A stretch of 64,000 bases of DNA from Bacillus sp. OV322 (GTDB lineage: Bacteria > Bacillota > Bacilli > Bacillales > DSM-1321): NCBI RefSeq assembly GCF_900112495.1, contig NZ_FOMA01000001.1, positions 124,001-188,000 of the forward strand, given 5' to 3'. Below the pieces are notes generated by a model. The model was not told the origin of the DNA, searched no databases, and saw only the letters and a program-made list of their open reading frames with translations. Position 1 is the stretch's first letter. Every line of letters begins with the position of its first letter. Of the stretch, positions 20,102 to 27,633 are shown piece after piece. Both the position numbers and the translations under genes were made by a program.

Positions 20102-20143
20102 AAAAAGCATGGTGAATTCCTTTGCGAATTACCATGCTTTTTT
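20102..20143 (+). terminator. Hairpin inside the right end of the element
   Basis: AAAAAGCATGGTGAATTC pairs with GAATTACCATGCTTTTTT around CTTTGC. It ends in T runs on both strands and insulates the element from neighbouring transcription. Confidence 0.8.
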
Positions 20144-20170
20144 GTATGTTATTTACTGTGCTTTTTTACT

Positions 20171-20198
20171 TTTTGTACCTTAAAAGAGAACCTGTTAC
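20171..20198 (-). repeat. Right inverted repeat of the insertion element
   Basis: Its reverse complement begins GTAACAGGTTCTCTTTTAA and matches the left end at 17969-17996. Confidence 0.75.
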
Positions 20199-20229
20199 AG
20201 TATTTGTGCTCGCCTTTTGTTTTGCTTAA

Positions 20230-21339
20230 TTATTCACCTTTTGCGCGAATGCGGAATTCTGTTTCTTTATCGAAGAAATGAGCTTTGTTCATATCAATTG
20301 CCATTCCTAAAGTGTCACCTGGCTTCACGATAGTACGGGCATCTACACGGGCAACAAAGTCCTGGCCGCCAATTGTAGAATAAAGCATAAACTCAGCACC
20401 CATTAATTCTGCAACATCGATGTGGGCAGCGATTGTTGTATCAGGAGATGTTTCAAGGAATAATGGTTCATCATGGAAATCTTCAGGACGCACTCCAAGG
20501 ATGATATCCTTGCCTATATAGCCCTGATCGCGAAGAACCTTCATTTTTCCTTCCGGCACTGCAATGGACTGGCTGCCAATTAGGACTGTACCATCCTGAA
20601 GCTGTCCGGATAAGAAGTTCATAGCTGGTGATCCAATGAAACCGCCTACGAAAACATTTTCAGGCTTTTCATAAACTTCCTTAGGGGCACCAACCTGCTG
20701 AACGATTCCATCTTTCATAACGACAAGACGTGTTGCCATTGTCATGGCTTCTGTCTGGTCATGTGTTACATAAATGGTAGTTGTATTCAGGCGTTTGTGA
20801 AGCTTTGCAATTTCAGCACGCATTTGTACGCGAAGTTTTGCATCCAGGTTGGATAATGGTTCATCCATCAAGAATACCTTAGCGTCACGCACGATTGCGC
20901 GCCCAAGAGCAACACGCTGGCGCTGACCGCCTGATAATGCTTTAGGTTTACGGTCAAGATACGGCTCAAGACCAAGGATTTTTGCAGCTTCCTTAACGCG
21001 TGTATCTATTTCTGATTTCGGCATTTTTCTCAATTTTAACCCAAATGCCATATTATCATATACAGACATATGCGGATAAAGTGCATAGTTTTGGAAAACC
21101 ATTGCGATATCACGGTCTTTTGGAGGTACATCATTTACACGCTTGCCGTCGATGAAGAAGTCTCCATCTGAAATTTCTTCCAGGCCGGCAATCATTCTTA
21201 GAGTTGTTGATTTCCCGCAGCCTGATGGGCCAACGAAAACGATGAATTCTTTATCTGCAATATTTAAATTGAAATCTTCTACAGCAGTAACTTTATTGTC
21301 ATAGACTTTATAAATATGATCGAGTACTAACTCTGCCAT
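20230..21339 (-). CDS. msmX: Multi-sugar ABC importer ATPase MsmX
   Basis: This 369-residue ATPase energises several carbohydrate ABC importers (the MsmX/UgpC/MalK type). The nucleotide-binding domain has Walker A GPSGCGKST (about 37-45), the signature LSGGQRQRVALGRA, Walker B VFLMDEPLSNLDA and the switch His in THDQTEA. A C-terminal regulatory TOBE-like domain starts near 235 (GFIGSPAMNF). No permease or binding protein lies nearby, as expected for a shared ATPase. The start is ATG 21339 with GGAGG upstream. It lies downstream of a PucR-type regulator gene, separated by a strong hairpin that contains a cre-like sequence. Confidence 0.95.
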   Translation of the reverse strand: MAELVLDHIYKVYDNKVTAVEDFNLNIADKEFIVFVGPSGCGKSTTLRMIAGLEEISDGDFFIDGKRVNDVPPKDRDIAMVFQNYALYPHMSVYDNMAFGLKLRKMPKSEIDTRVKEAAKILGLEPYLDRKPKALSGGQRQRVALGRAIVRDAKVFLMDEPLSNLDAKLRVQMRAEIAKLHKRLNTTTIYVTHDQTEAMTMATRLVVMKDGIVQQVGAPKEVYEKPENVFVGGFIGSPAMNFLSGQLQDGTVLIGSQSIAVPEGKMKVLRDQGYIGKDIILGVRPEDFHDEPLFLETSPDTTIAAHIDVAELMGAEFMLYSTIGGQDFVARVDARTIVKPGDTLGMAIDMNKAHFFDKETEFRIRAKGE

Positions 21340-21406
21340 TTGTAAAAACCTCCATTACAATATGTATTTCATGCTTTTATTGTAGCTTTTGATCCGCAAA
21401 AAGAAC

Positions 21407-21456
21407 ATGTACACCCTGCACAAAAATGAAAGCGTTTTACTGTGCAGGGTGTACAT
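21407..21456 (-). promoter_or_regulatory. 16-bp perfect inverted repeat between regulator and msmX
   Basis: ATGTACACCCTGCACA and its exact complement enclose an 18-base loop. The loop contains ATGAAAGCGTTTTAC, which resembles a CcpA cre site except at the last two positions. There is no T run, so it is a weak terminator at best. It lies six bases past the regulator's stop codon and 67 bases before msmX. Confidence 0.55.
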
Positions 21457-21462
21457 GCTCCA

Positions 21463-22356
21463 TTATTCTTCCTTTTTTAATAAACACAAATAGGCAGGAA
21501 AGGCATGCTGAAAGGTCCTTATGTCGAGTCCTGTCTTTTCTATAAATTTATCAATGCGGTACTGGAGGCTGTTCCGGTGGATATAGAGTTTTTTAGCGGC
21601 AAGGCTGGCATTTGAATTGCACTCAATATACGTTTTAACAGTGCCGATCAGCTCTTCATCTTTTCCGGCATCACCGAGCAGCTCCTCACAAAACCAAGTA
21701 AATTCTTCAGGAGCGAGTCCATCAAGTACTGCAAAAGGAAACACATCCGGCAATGTGAACATCCGAGTATCAAGAGAATGCTTTTTAGCCAGTTCAAAGC
21801 TCTTCTGTTCCATCTGAAAGTGTGTTTGGAGATTTTCATCCATAAGATGATAATGTCCGCTGAAAGCCTGTATTTTCACATAAAAATCACTTTCAAGTGT
21901 TTGGACAATGGAAAAAAAGTCAGGATCATCTAAGCTGCTGTCTGATTCGCCCTCAATAATCGCCCCTCTATTTTCATCCTCCCAAACAATCACGGAATCC
22001 CCCGAAACAAGAGAAGTGAACGCTTCTTCAAAGTCCAGGTAAGAAAAATCAGAAGTTGGGCTGCTGAAGTGAATAAACCGCACCTTCTTCCAGCTTGTTA
22101 CAGGCAAACTGCGGTCATTTTGATATAAAAATTCACTCCACTGCCTTTTCATTTCTGATGCGTTTCTGCTTAGGAAAACTTCTTCATTGTGAGGGAATAG
22201 AAGCTGAAGGAGGGATGCTTCCGCTGAACTGATTTCCTCTTTAGGAATTCCGATTGTCCCGCTGCTGTCACGGAACCAAAAAAATTCCCCGTCGCTTTGC
22301 CGCGGCTCGTTTCCAGAAACCGCGTTTGGATATTTTACCTTCAATTTATCTAACAT
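21463..22356 (-). CDS. PucR-type HTH transcriptional regulator
   Basis: This 297-residue protein ends in a PucR C-terminal helix-turn-helix (about 238-290: TYIECNSNASLAAKKLYIHRNSLQYRIDKFIEKTGLDIRTF), the HTH_30 type used by PucR/CdaR regulators. The first 230 residues are a poorly conserved sensory part without a recognised ligand motif. The chosen start is ATG 22356 (MLDKLKVKYP) with GAAGGAAA upstream; a TTG lies seven codons earlier. From memory a similar regulator (YxkF) neighbours msmX in B. subtilis, which suggests a sugar-related role; that is inference. Confidence 0.8.
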   Translation of the reverse strand: MLDKLKVKYPNAVSGNEPRQSDGEFFWFRDSSGTIGIPKEEISSAEASLLQLLFPHNEEVFLSRNASEMKRQWSEFLYQNDRSLPVTSWKKVRFIHFSSPTSDFSYLDFEEAFTSLVSGDSVIVWEDENRGAIIEGESDSSLDDPDFFSIVQTLESDFYVKIQAFSGHYHLMDENLQTHFQMEQKSFELAKKHSLDTRMFTLPDVFPFAVLDGLAPEEFTWFCEELLGDAGKDEELIGTVKTYIECNSNASLAAKKLYIHRNSLQYRIDKFIEKTGLDIRTFQHAFPAYLCLLKKEE

Positions 22357-22466
22357 GAATGATTTCCTTCTTTTCAATTATTTGTTTTGATTATACCGAA
22401 ATGATTCTCTGATAACTATTATGAGCTTTTTTGCAGGAAAAGGCAGTGCACATTCAAAGCACTCAG

Positions 22467-22523
22467 ATAGTTTAGTGCAGATAGGGAAGGGTAAGTTAGT
22501 AAAATGTACATCTACTAAACTAT
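22467..22523 (+). promoter_or_regulatory. Palindromic operator-like region before the SDR gene
   Basis: Two overlapping dyads are seen. One is ATAGTTTAGT (22467-22476) with ACTAAACTAT (22514-22523). The other is a compact palindrome from GTTAGTA to TACTAAAC (22495-22520) centred on ATGTACAT. Such TTAGTA/TACTAA dyads are typical of small winged-helix repressors. No regulator gene of that type is adjacent, so the binding protein is unknown. Confidence 0.55.
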
Positions 22524-22545
22524 TTAAAAGGGAGTGGTGATTTTC

Positions 22546-23286
22546 ATGGAAAACAGCCAAAAAACAGCCATTATCACTGGAGCAAGCAGCGGGATCGGAC
22601 AGGCGACAGCCAAAGAATTGGCAAGCAAGGGAATTTCAGTCATGCTTGCTGCACGCCGGGAGGAACGCTTGCAGGAGCTAAAAAGGGAAATCGAAGAAAG
22701 CGGAGGAAAAGCGGAATATAAGGTTACGGATGTGACATCCGCAGAAGAAATGGAGGAATTGGCAAAAGCAGCAGCAGAAAAATTCGGAGCCATTCATATT
22801 TTAGTGAATAATGCAGGACTAATGCCGCTTTCCTACTTGAATAAAAAGAAGACGGATGAATGGAATAAAATGGTGGACGTTAACATTAAAGGAGTATTGA
22901 ACGGAATAGCAGCTGTGCTTCCATACATGGAAAAACAGAAACAAGGGCATATCGTAAATATTTCTTCAGTAGCCGGCCATGTGATTTCCCCGGGAAGTGC
23001 AGTTTATAGCGGAACAAAATTTGCGGTCCGCGCAATTACTGAAGGACTTAGAAAGGAAATCGATCCTGAGCTGAACATCCGTGCAACAATCATATCGCCG
23101 GGAGCTGTGGCTACAGAACTAACCAATACCATTACAGATGAAGATATCCTGAATAAATTCAAAGGGTCCAATATGAAGCCTTTAGACAGCGAGGACATCG
23201 CAAGAGCCATTGCATACGCCGTTGAACAGCCGGAACATGTGGATGTTAACGAAATTATCATCCGTCCGACCCAGCAAAAGGGATAA
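22546..23286 (+). CDS. Short-chain dehydrogenase/reductase
   Basis: This 246-residue classical SDR oxidoreductase has the cofactor motif TGASSGIG (about 12-19), a basic AARREER after the second strand that favours NADP(H), NNAG, the catalytic Ser in NISSVAG, and YSGTK (Tyr/Lys). The substrate is unknown. ATG 22546 has AAAGGGAGTGG at good spacing; a GTG four codons earlier is too close. It is followed 48 bases on by an aldehyde dehydrogenase in the same direction. The pair is probably an operon for alcohol or aldehyde oxidation or detoxification under the palindromic control region. Confidence 0.88.
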   Translation: MENSQKTAIITGASSGIGQATAKELASKGISVMLAARREERLQELKREIEESGGKAEYKVTDVTSAEEMEELAKAAAEKFGAIHILVNNAGLMPLSYLNKKKTDEWNKMVDVNIKGVLNGIAAVLPYMEKQKQGHIVNISSVAGHVISPGSAVYSGTKFAVRAITEGLRKEIDPELNIRATIISPGAVATELTNTITDEDILNKFKGSNMKPLDSEDIARAIAYAVEQPEHVDVNEIIIRPTQQKG

Positions 23287-23334
23287 TCCATACTCCTTTT
23301 GACATTAGCTATATTAGAATGGAGGAATGTTTGC

Positions 23335-24798
23335 ATGAATACAGACTTCACTAAAATTTATATAAATGGCGAGTGGCGCAAGGGAAAAAGCGATAAGGAA
23401 TTGATTGATAGTAATCCTTTTACAGGTGAAGAGCTGCTTCGCATTCAAGCTGCAAGCAAGGAAGAGCTGGATGAAGCCTATAAATCTGCAGCACAGGCAC
23501 AGGTTAAATGGGAAAAGGAGCTTCCGCAGGCAAAGCGCGCTGTCATTGAAAAAGCAGCTTCTATCATGGAGGAACAAAAAGAAACCATTATCGATTGGCT
23601 GATCAAGGAAGCAGGAAGCACTTTTATAAAAGCTTCTGCCGAATTTCAGGCTTCTGTGAATATACTAAAGGAAGCTGCAACCTTTCCGTTCCGTCTCGAA
23701 GGAAAGATTCTTCCGTCGCAGACTCCAGGCAAAGAAAATAGAGTGTACCGCAAACCGCTGGGTGTTATTGGGGTAATTTCTCCTTGGAATTTCCCGCTTC
23801 ATTTGACCATCCGCTCTGTTGGCGCAGCACTTGCCATCGGAAACGCAGTGGTTGTTAAGCCATCTACAGAGACACCTGTGACAGGCGGCCTGATTTTTGC
23901 AAGCATCTTTGAAGCGGCCGGCCTTCCTAAAGGCTTATTAAATATAGTGGCGGGCAAGGGTTCGGAAATTGGCGATGACATGGTAACCAACCCGATTCCG
24001 CGCCTTATCTCGTTTACAGGGTCAACCGAAGTGGGCCGGCATATAGCAGAGCTTGCAGGCGGATCCCTGAAAAAAGCAGCACTTGAGCTCGGCGGCAACA
24101 ATGTCTTCATTGTTAGAGAAGATGCAGATATTGAAAAGGCAGCTGAATCGGCAATCTTCGGCAAATTTTATCATCAGGGACAAATTTGCATGGCGATAAA
24201 CAGAATTTTTGTTCATCGCAATATCAGCCAGGAATTTACCGATGCCTTTAAAAGGATCACTGAATCGTTAAAGTACGGAAATCCTGAGGAAAAGGACACC
24301 AATGTTGGTCCGCTTATCAATGAGAATCAGTCAAAACGGATTCAAGAGGATATTGAAAAAAGCATCAGCCAGGGAGCAAAATTAGTATACGGAGGGAATA
24401 TTGAAGGAAACGTCCTTCAGCCGGCTATCTTGACAGATGTTACAAATGACATGCCGATTGCTAAGAACGAAATATTCGGACCCGTTGCAGCCATTATTAC
24501 TTATGATTCTGAAGAAGAGGCTGTGGAAATGGCGAACGCCCATCCTTATGGATTAAGCGGTGCGGTGCATACTTCTGATATCGAAAAAGGAACCCTGCTT
24601 GCCCACAATATTGACACAGGGATGATTCATGTGAATGATCAGCCAGTCAATGATGAAGCGATTATGCCATTTGGCGGGGAAAAGAATTCAGGCTTGGGCC
24701 GTTTTAACGGTGAATGGGTCCTTGAGGAATTCACTACAGTGAAATGGCTATCTGTTCAGCATCAGCCCCGGTCATACGATCCTTTTATCAAGAAATAA
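23335..24798 (+). CDS. NAD(P)-dependent aldehyde dehydrogenase
   Basis: This 487-residue ALDH-superfamily enzyme oxidises an aldehyde to the acid. It shows the cofactor loop SPWNFP, FTGSTEVG, the general-base Glu in LELGGNN, the catalytic Cys in GQICMAINR, and the NEIFGPV segment. It resembles benzaldehyde/vanillin-type dehydrogenases such as B. subtilis YfmT, but the substrate cannot be fixed by sight. ATG 23335 with GGAGG is preferred over the frame opening at 23299. It is probably co-transcribed with the SDR gene and is followed by a strong terminator. Confidence 0.9.
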   Translation: MNTDFTKIYINGEWRKGKSDKELIDSNPFTGEELLRIQAASKEELDEAYKSAAQAQVKWEKELPQAKRAVIEKAASIMEEQKETIIDWLIKEAGSTFIKASAEFQASVNILKEAATFPFRLEGKILPSQTPGKENRVYRKPLGVIGVISPWNFPLHLTIRSVGAALAIGNAVVVKPSTETPVTGGLIFASIFEAAGLPKGLLNIVAGKGSEIGDDMVTNPIPRLISFTGSTEVGRHIAELAGGSLKKAALELGGNNVFIVREDADIEKAAESAIFGKFYHQGQICMAINRIFVHRNISQEFTDAFKRITESLKYGNPEEKDTNVGPLINENQSKRIQEDIEKSISQGAKLVYGGNIEGNVLQPAILTDVTNDMPIAKNEIFGPVAAIITYDSEEEAVEMANAHPYGLSGAVHTSDIEKGTLLAHNIDTGMIHVNDQPVNDEAIMPFGGEKNSGLGRFNGEWVLEEFTTVKWLSVQHQPRSYDPFIKK

Positions 24799-24804
24799 AC
24801 ACAA

Positions 24805-24834
24805 GGCCCGGGTCACTGACTCCGGGCCATTTCT
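24805..24834 (+). terminator. Terminator of the SDR-ALDH operon
   Basis: GGCCCGG pairs with CCGGGCC around a ten-base loop and is followed by ATTTCT, directly after the ALDH stop. Confidence 0.75.
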
Positions 24835-24921
24835 CTGTCTCTTGACCTATCATTGAATGATTGGCGGGAAGGAGGGTTTTAGGCATGTAAAAGAGAATCA
24901 AATAAAGAAAGGAGGGAGAAT

Positions 24922-25734
24922 ATGATTGAACTTACATCTGTGCACGATGTGACATGTGCTAAAGGAATTGTTTCTTATGGTGATGTCAAAATGAATATTT
25001 ATGCCTATTTAATTGATGCGCTCCTGATAGATTCAGGGCCAGCTTCGCTTCTTAAGGATTTCATTCCTTTTTTTGAGAAGGAGGATATTCAGCAAGCGGC
25101 AATGACTCATTATCATGAAGACCACACAGGAGGTGGACGCTTTCTTAGTGAAAATAAACATATTCCCGTCTTTATTCATCCTATGTCCATGGAAATTTGC
25201 TCAGAGAATGCAGAGTATCTTCCATACCGCCATCAGCTATGGGGAGATAGGGAAGGATTTCAGGCGAAGCCATTGGAAGCAGAGCTGCATTCAGAGAATT
25301 ACTCCTGGGAGGTTCTCCATACCCCTGGCCATTCGAAGGACCATATGGTCTTTTTGAACCGTGAAAAGGGGATGCTTTTTTCCGGCGACCTATATGTTTC
25401 CCCTAAAACAAGGCTTATCCTCAAGGAAGAATCAATTCCTGACATCATTCAGTCCATCAAACATGTGCTGAGATATGACTTTCAGGAAGTATTTTGCGGC
25501 CATGCAGGCTATGTCAGACATGGAAAGAAAATGTTTCAGAAGAAACTTGATTATCTCGAAACACTAAAAGGAGACATTCTTTATCATAGCAGCAAAGGGC
25601 TTAGTGAAGAAGAAGTCCATTCCCTGCTTTTTTCAAAAAAATATCCTCTTATTGAAATTTCGCAGCATGAATGGGATACCATGCATATTGTTTCTTCTGT
25701 TATAAGGGACAAATATACGCAGGTTCCCAAGTAA
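24922..25734 (+). CDS. Metallo-beta-lactamase-fold hydrolase
   Basis: This 270-residue MBL-fold enzyme has the metal motif THYHEDHTGG (about 62-71), a later His in LHTPGHSKDH, the bridging Asp in FSGDLYV, and a final His in CGHAGY. These form a complete binuclear metal site, so it should be active. The substrate (thioester, lactone or phosphoester) is unknown. AAAGGAGGG precedes the ATG. It is monocistronic with its own terminator, downstream of the SDR-ALDH pair in the same direction. Confidence 0.88.
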   Translation: MIELTSVHDVTCAKGIVSYGDVKMNIYAYLIDALLIDSGPASLLKDFIPFFEKEDIQQAAMTHYHEDHTGGGRFLSENKHIPVFIHPMSMEICSENAEYLPYRHQLWGDREGFQAKPLEAELHSENYSWEVLHTPGHSKDHMVFLNREKGMLFSGDLYVSPKTRLILKEESIPDIIQSIKHVLRYDFQEVFCGHAGYVRHGKKMFQKKLDYLETLKGDILYHSSKGLSEEEVHSLLFSKKYPLIEISQHEWDTMHIVSSVIRDKYTQVPK

Positions 25735-25736
25735 AA

Positions 25737-25770
25737 AAAAGAGAGCGGACATTAATGCCGCCTCTCTGAT
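25737..25770. terminator. Terminator after MBL hydrolase
   Basis: AGAGAGCGG and CCGCCTCTCT pair with a one-base bulge around ACATTAATG. The A run on the left gives a good T run on the minus strand, so it mainly serves the small minus-strand gene beyond it. Confidence 0.6.
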
Positions 25771-25781
25771 CTGACTTGTGT

Positions 25782-25962
25782 TTAATTATTCTGCTCTTCG
25801 CCGTCGATATCATGTGATTCCTCAATGTTCACTTCATGCTCTGCCTGAAAAACATTTCCTCCAGCAAGACCTTCATTTATAATGCGGTCTATTATCCAAA
25901 TAGGCTGAATTTTTTCCTTCGTTTGGTGTATCTGGAATAAAAGATGCTTTTTTATCTTTCAT
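25782..25962 (-). pseudogene. Frameshifted small Bacillus protein
   Basis: Behind a perfect AGGAGG the ATG at 25962 reads MKDKKASFIPDTPNEGKNSA and continues to a stop after 29 codons. The remaining sequence in the next frame reads IDRIINEGLAGGNVFQ, AEHEVNIEES and so on to a stop at 25782. Removing one A near the GATAATAG joins the two into a coherent protein of about 59 residues. I recall small Bacillus proteins with a DRxxNEGLAGG...NIEES pattern, function unknown. It is either a real frameshift mutation or a sequencing error. Confidence 0.6.
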
Positions 25963-26160
25963 GGAAGTACCTCCTGCATTTGTTTTTCTTACTTTGGCTC
26001 TGTTAAGCTCTGCTGCTTTCATCTCCGGCAAGGGAGCCTGGCGGGCTCAGATATTCCTGCCTCTATGACGCTGTCCGCTTCAATGAGCAAAGAGCTTTAA
26101 TAGAACTATTATTTTAAGCAAAATAAAGCAGGATGATGTAAGCGATTCATGTTATATCTG

Positions 26161-26373
26161 TCATGATTCATAAACATGATATAACATAAGCTCATGAATC
26201 AAGGCTGAAATATTCTTTTCCTCTTCTTCATCAGGGTGTGATCCGGTCCATTCAATTCTGCCTTCAGGATGATAAATCCCCTGAAAATGCTGTTTTTTAT
26301 AATAAAACGAAATCCGCCATCCTGGCAGTTTTTCATCCTCGAATAACGGTTTCCATTGAAAGTGTGTAATCAC
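26161..26373 (-). CDS. yheE: YheE-like small protein
   Basis: This 70-residue protein (VITHFQWKPLFEDEKLPGWRIS...) ends in ISALIHELMLYHVYES. The size and position at the downstream end of the yheC/yheD cluster match B. subtilis yheE. The start is GTG 26373 with GGAGGG six bases upstream; the frame is open ten codons further but without a ribosome-binding site. No catalytic motif is seen and the function is unknown. It is probably the last gene of the minus-strand cluster. Confidence 0.75.
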   Translation of the reverse strand: MITHFQWKPLFEDEKLPGWRISFYYKKQHFQGIYHPEGRIEWTGSHPDEEEEKNISALIHELMLYHVYES

Positions 26374-26436
26374 GGCTAGCCCTCCATTTTTTTCTATTAT
26401 CACAAGTATAATGGAAAAATGGGAAGCTGCGATAGT

Positions 26437-27633
26437 TCAATTATCGCTGTACTTAGAAATATCTTTAAATAGGGAGCTTAACTGCTTGAGCCGTTTCTTT
26501 TCAATAGCTGTTTCATCAAATTGCATAGGCTTGGAATTGACTTCATATAAGTATATATTTCCTGTCTCATCTTCACCAAGATCCATTGAAAATTCTCCGA
26601 AAAAACCAAAATGCTCTGATAATATTGTCCCGCACCTCTGTGCTATATCTTGAATCGTTGCATCCAGCTTACCCGTCCGCAGCAATTTATAGGGGTATAG
26701 CTTGCCGCCGTTTGGCACATGTGTCGTAATTTCTTGGGATTGGGACATACGGACAGTTTTGCCGCTGATCGAATAAACACCAAAGCTGTAATGTACAAGC
26801 ACCCGAAAATCGTATCGGTGGCCATCAATTTTTTTCGACATAATGGCTTGCTGGGCAAGATAGTTTTTCTTTTTAAACTGCTTTGAATAATGTTTCCAAA
26901 AAGCTTCGAAACTTTCATAAGATGTACTGCAATGAGGTTCATTGGCTGTAATGCAGCCATCATGATGCAGGGCAGCTAGGAAAATCCCGCTTCCTCTATT
27001 GCCTTTTTTGGGTTTCAGATAGATGGTTTTATGATTTTCGATAAACTTTTGAAGCCTTGTTTCGCTTCCAGCCATGATTGTATCCGGTAAAAAACATTGC
27101 AATGCGGGATCTTTGCTGAATGTTGTATGCATCTCATACTTATCAAGGAAGCAAGGATTAAACATAACAATGGATTGGGAACCAAACCATTCTTTAACCT
27201 TTTTAAAGCGGGAAGTTGCCTCGATGGAGCGGGAAGGTATGCGGTTATAAACAATATCAGGAAGCGGAACTTGGACTTCCTCCCATTTTCCTGTATGGGG
27301 TACAATGATATATCCTTTATTGTTTTTTAATAAAACATCTTCAATTGTCATAACAAAGGAAAAAATCCCTTCTTCAGCAAGATGCTTATGAAGCTCGCAG
27401 AATAAGGGGACATTTCCTCCGATACTGGTCTCATGTTTATTGTTTTTGCATGTTAAGATTCCGATGGATAGTACATTAGTTTTTTTGAAGGGCACAACAT
27501 GGACCGGATAATTTTCTGCACTGTCAATGTGCTCACTATAAAGGATCTCAGCAGAATCCTTGCTGAAATATAGCTTTTGATTTCCTTCCTGGTGAAGCCA
27601 GGCCCTTTTTTCAGGAACATAATAGATGTTCAT
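26437..27633 (-). CDS. YheC/YheD-family ATP-grasp protein (paralogue 4)
   Basis: This 398-residue protein has a small N-terminal region (about 1-80) followed by an ATP-grasp fold of the YheC/YheD type: DIVYNRIPSR (about 126-135), IYLKPKKGNRGSGIF (nucleotide-binding lysine and glycine loop), DFRVLVHYSFG, and a metal-binding C-terminal segment GEFSMDLGEDETGNIYLYEVNSKP. The family is described as endospore-coat associated; the reaction is unproven, but ATP-grasp enzymes normally form peptide-like bonds. The start overlaps the preceding gene's stop by four bases (ATGA). It is the most divergent of the four paralogues. Confidence 0.85.
   Translation of the reverse strand: MNIYYVPEKRAWLHQEGNQKLYFSKDSAEILYSEHIDSAENYPVHVVPFKKTNVLSIGILTCKNNKHETSIGGNVPLFCELHKHLAEEGIFSFVMTIEDVLLKNNKGYIIVPHTGKWEEVQVPLPDIVYNRIPSRSIEATSRFKKVKEWFGSQSIVMFNPCFLDKYEMHTTFSKDPALQCFLPDTIMAGSETRLQKFIENHKTIYLKPKKGNRGSGIFLAALHHDGCITANEPHCSTSYESFEAFWKHYSKQFKKKNYLAQQAIMSKKIDGHRYDFRVLVHYSFGVYSISGKTVRMSQSQEITTHVPNGGKLYPYKLLRTGKLDATIQDIAQRCGTILSEHFGFFGEFSMDLGEDETGNIYLYEVNSKPMQFDETAIEKKRLKQLSSLFKDISKYSDN

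Larger units (their letters stand above)
17969..20198. mobile_element. 2.2-kb insertion element with CPBP passenger
   Basis: The ends are 28-bp imperfect inverted repeats, left GTAACGGGTTCTCTTTTGG (17969-17996) and right the complement of GTAACAGGTTCTCTTTTAA (20171-20198), with 23 of 28 positions alike. The outside bases repeat directly: AGTATTT at 17962-17968 and 20199-20205, within a 12-base match TACAGTATTTGT (17959-17970 and 20196-20207). The duplication is 7 to 11 bp depending on where the element end is drawn. Inside are a transposase-like gene (frameshifted near its start), a CPBP protease gene in the opposite direction, and terminator-like hairpins just inside both ends. The IS family is not assigned. 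Confidence 0.75.

Noticed and set aside
17959..20207. Tyrosine-recombinase attachment sites (12-bp core TACAGTATTTGT)
   Set aside because: The matching cores could be attL/attR, but no integrase gene is inside and the ends are inverted repeats, so a transposon with target duplication explains the data better.
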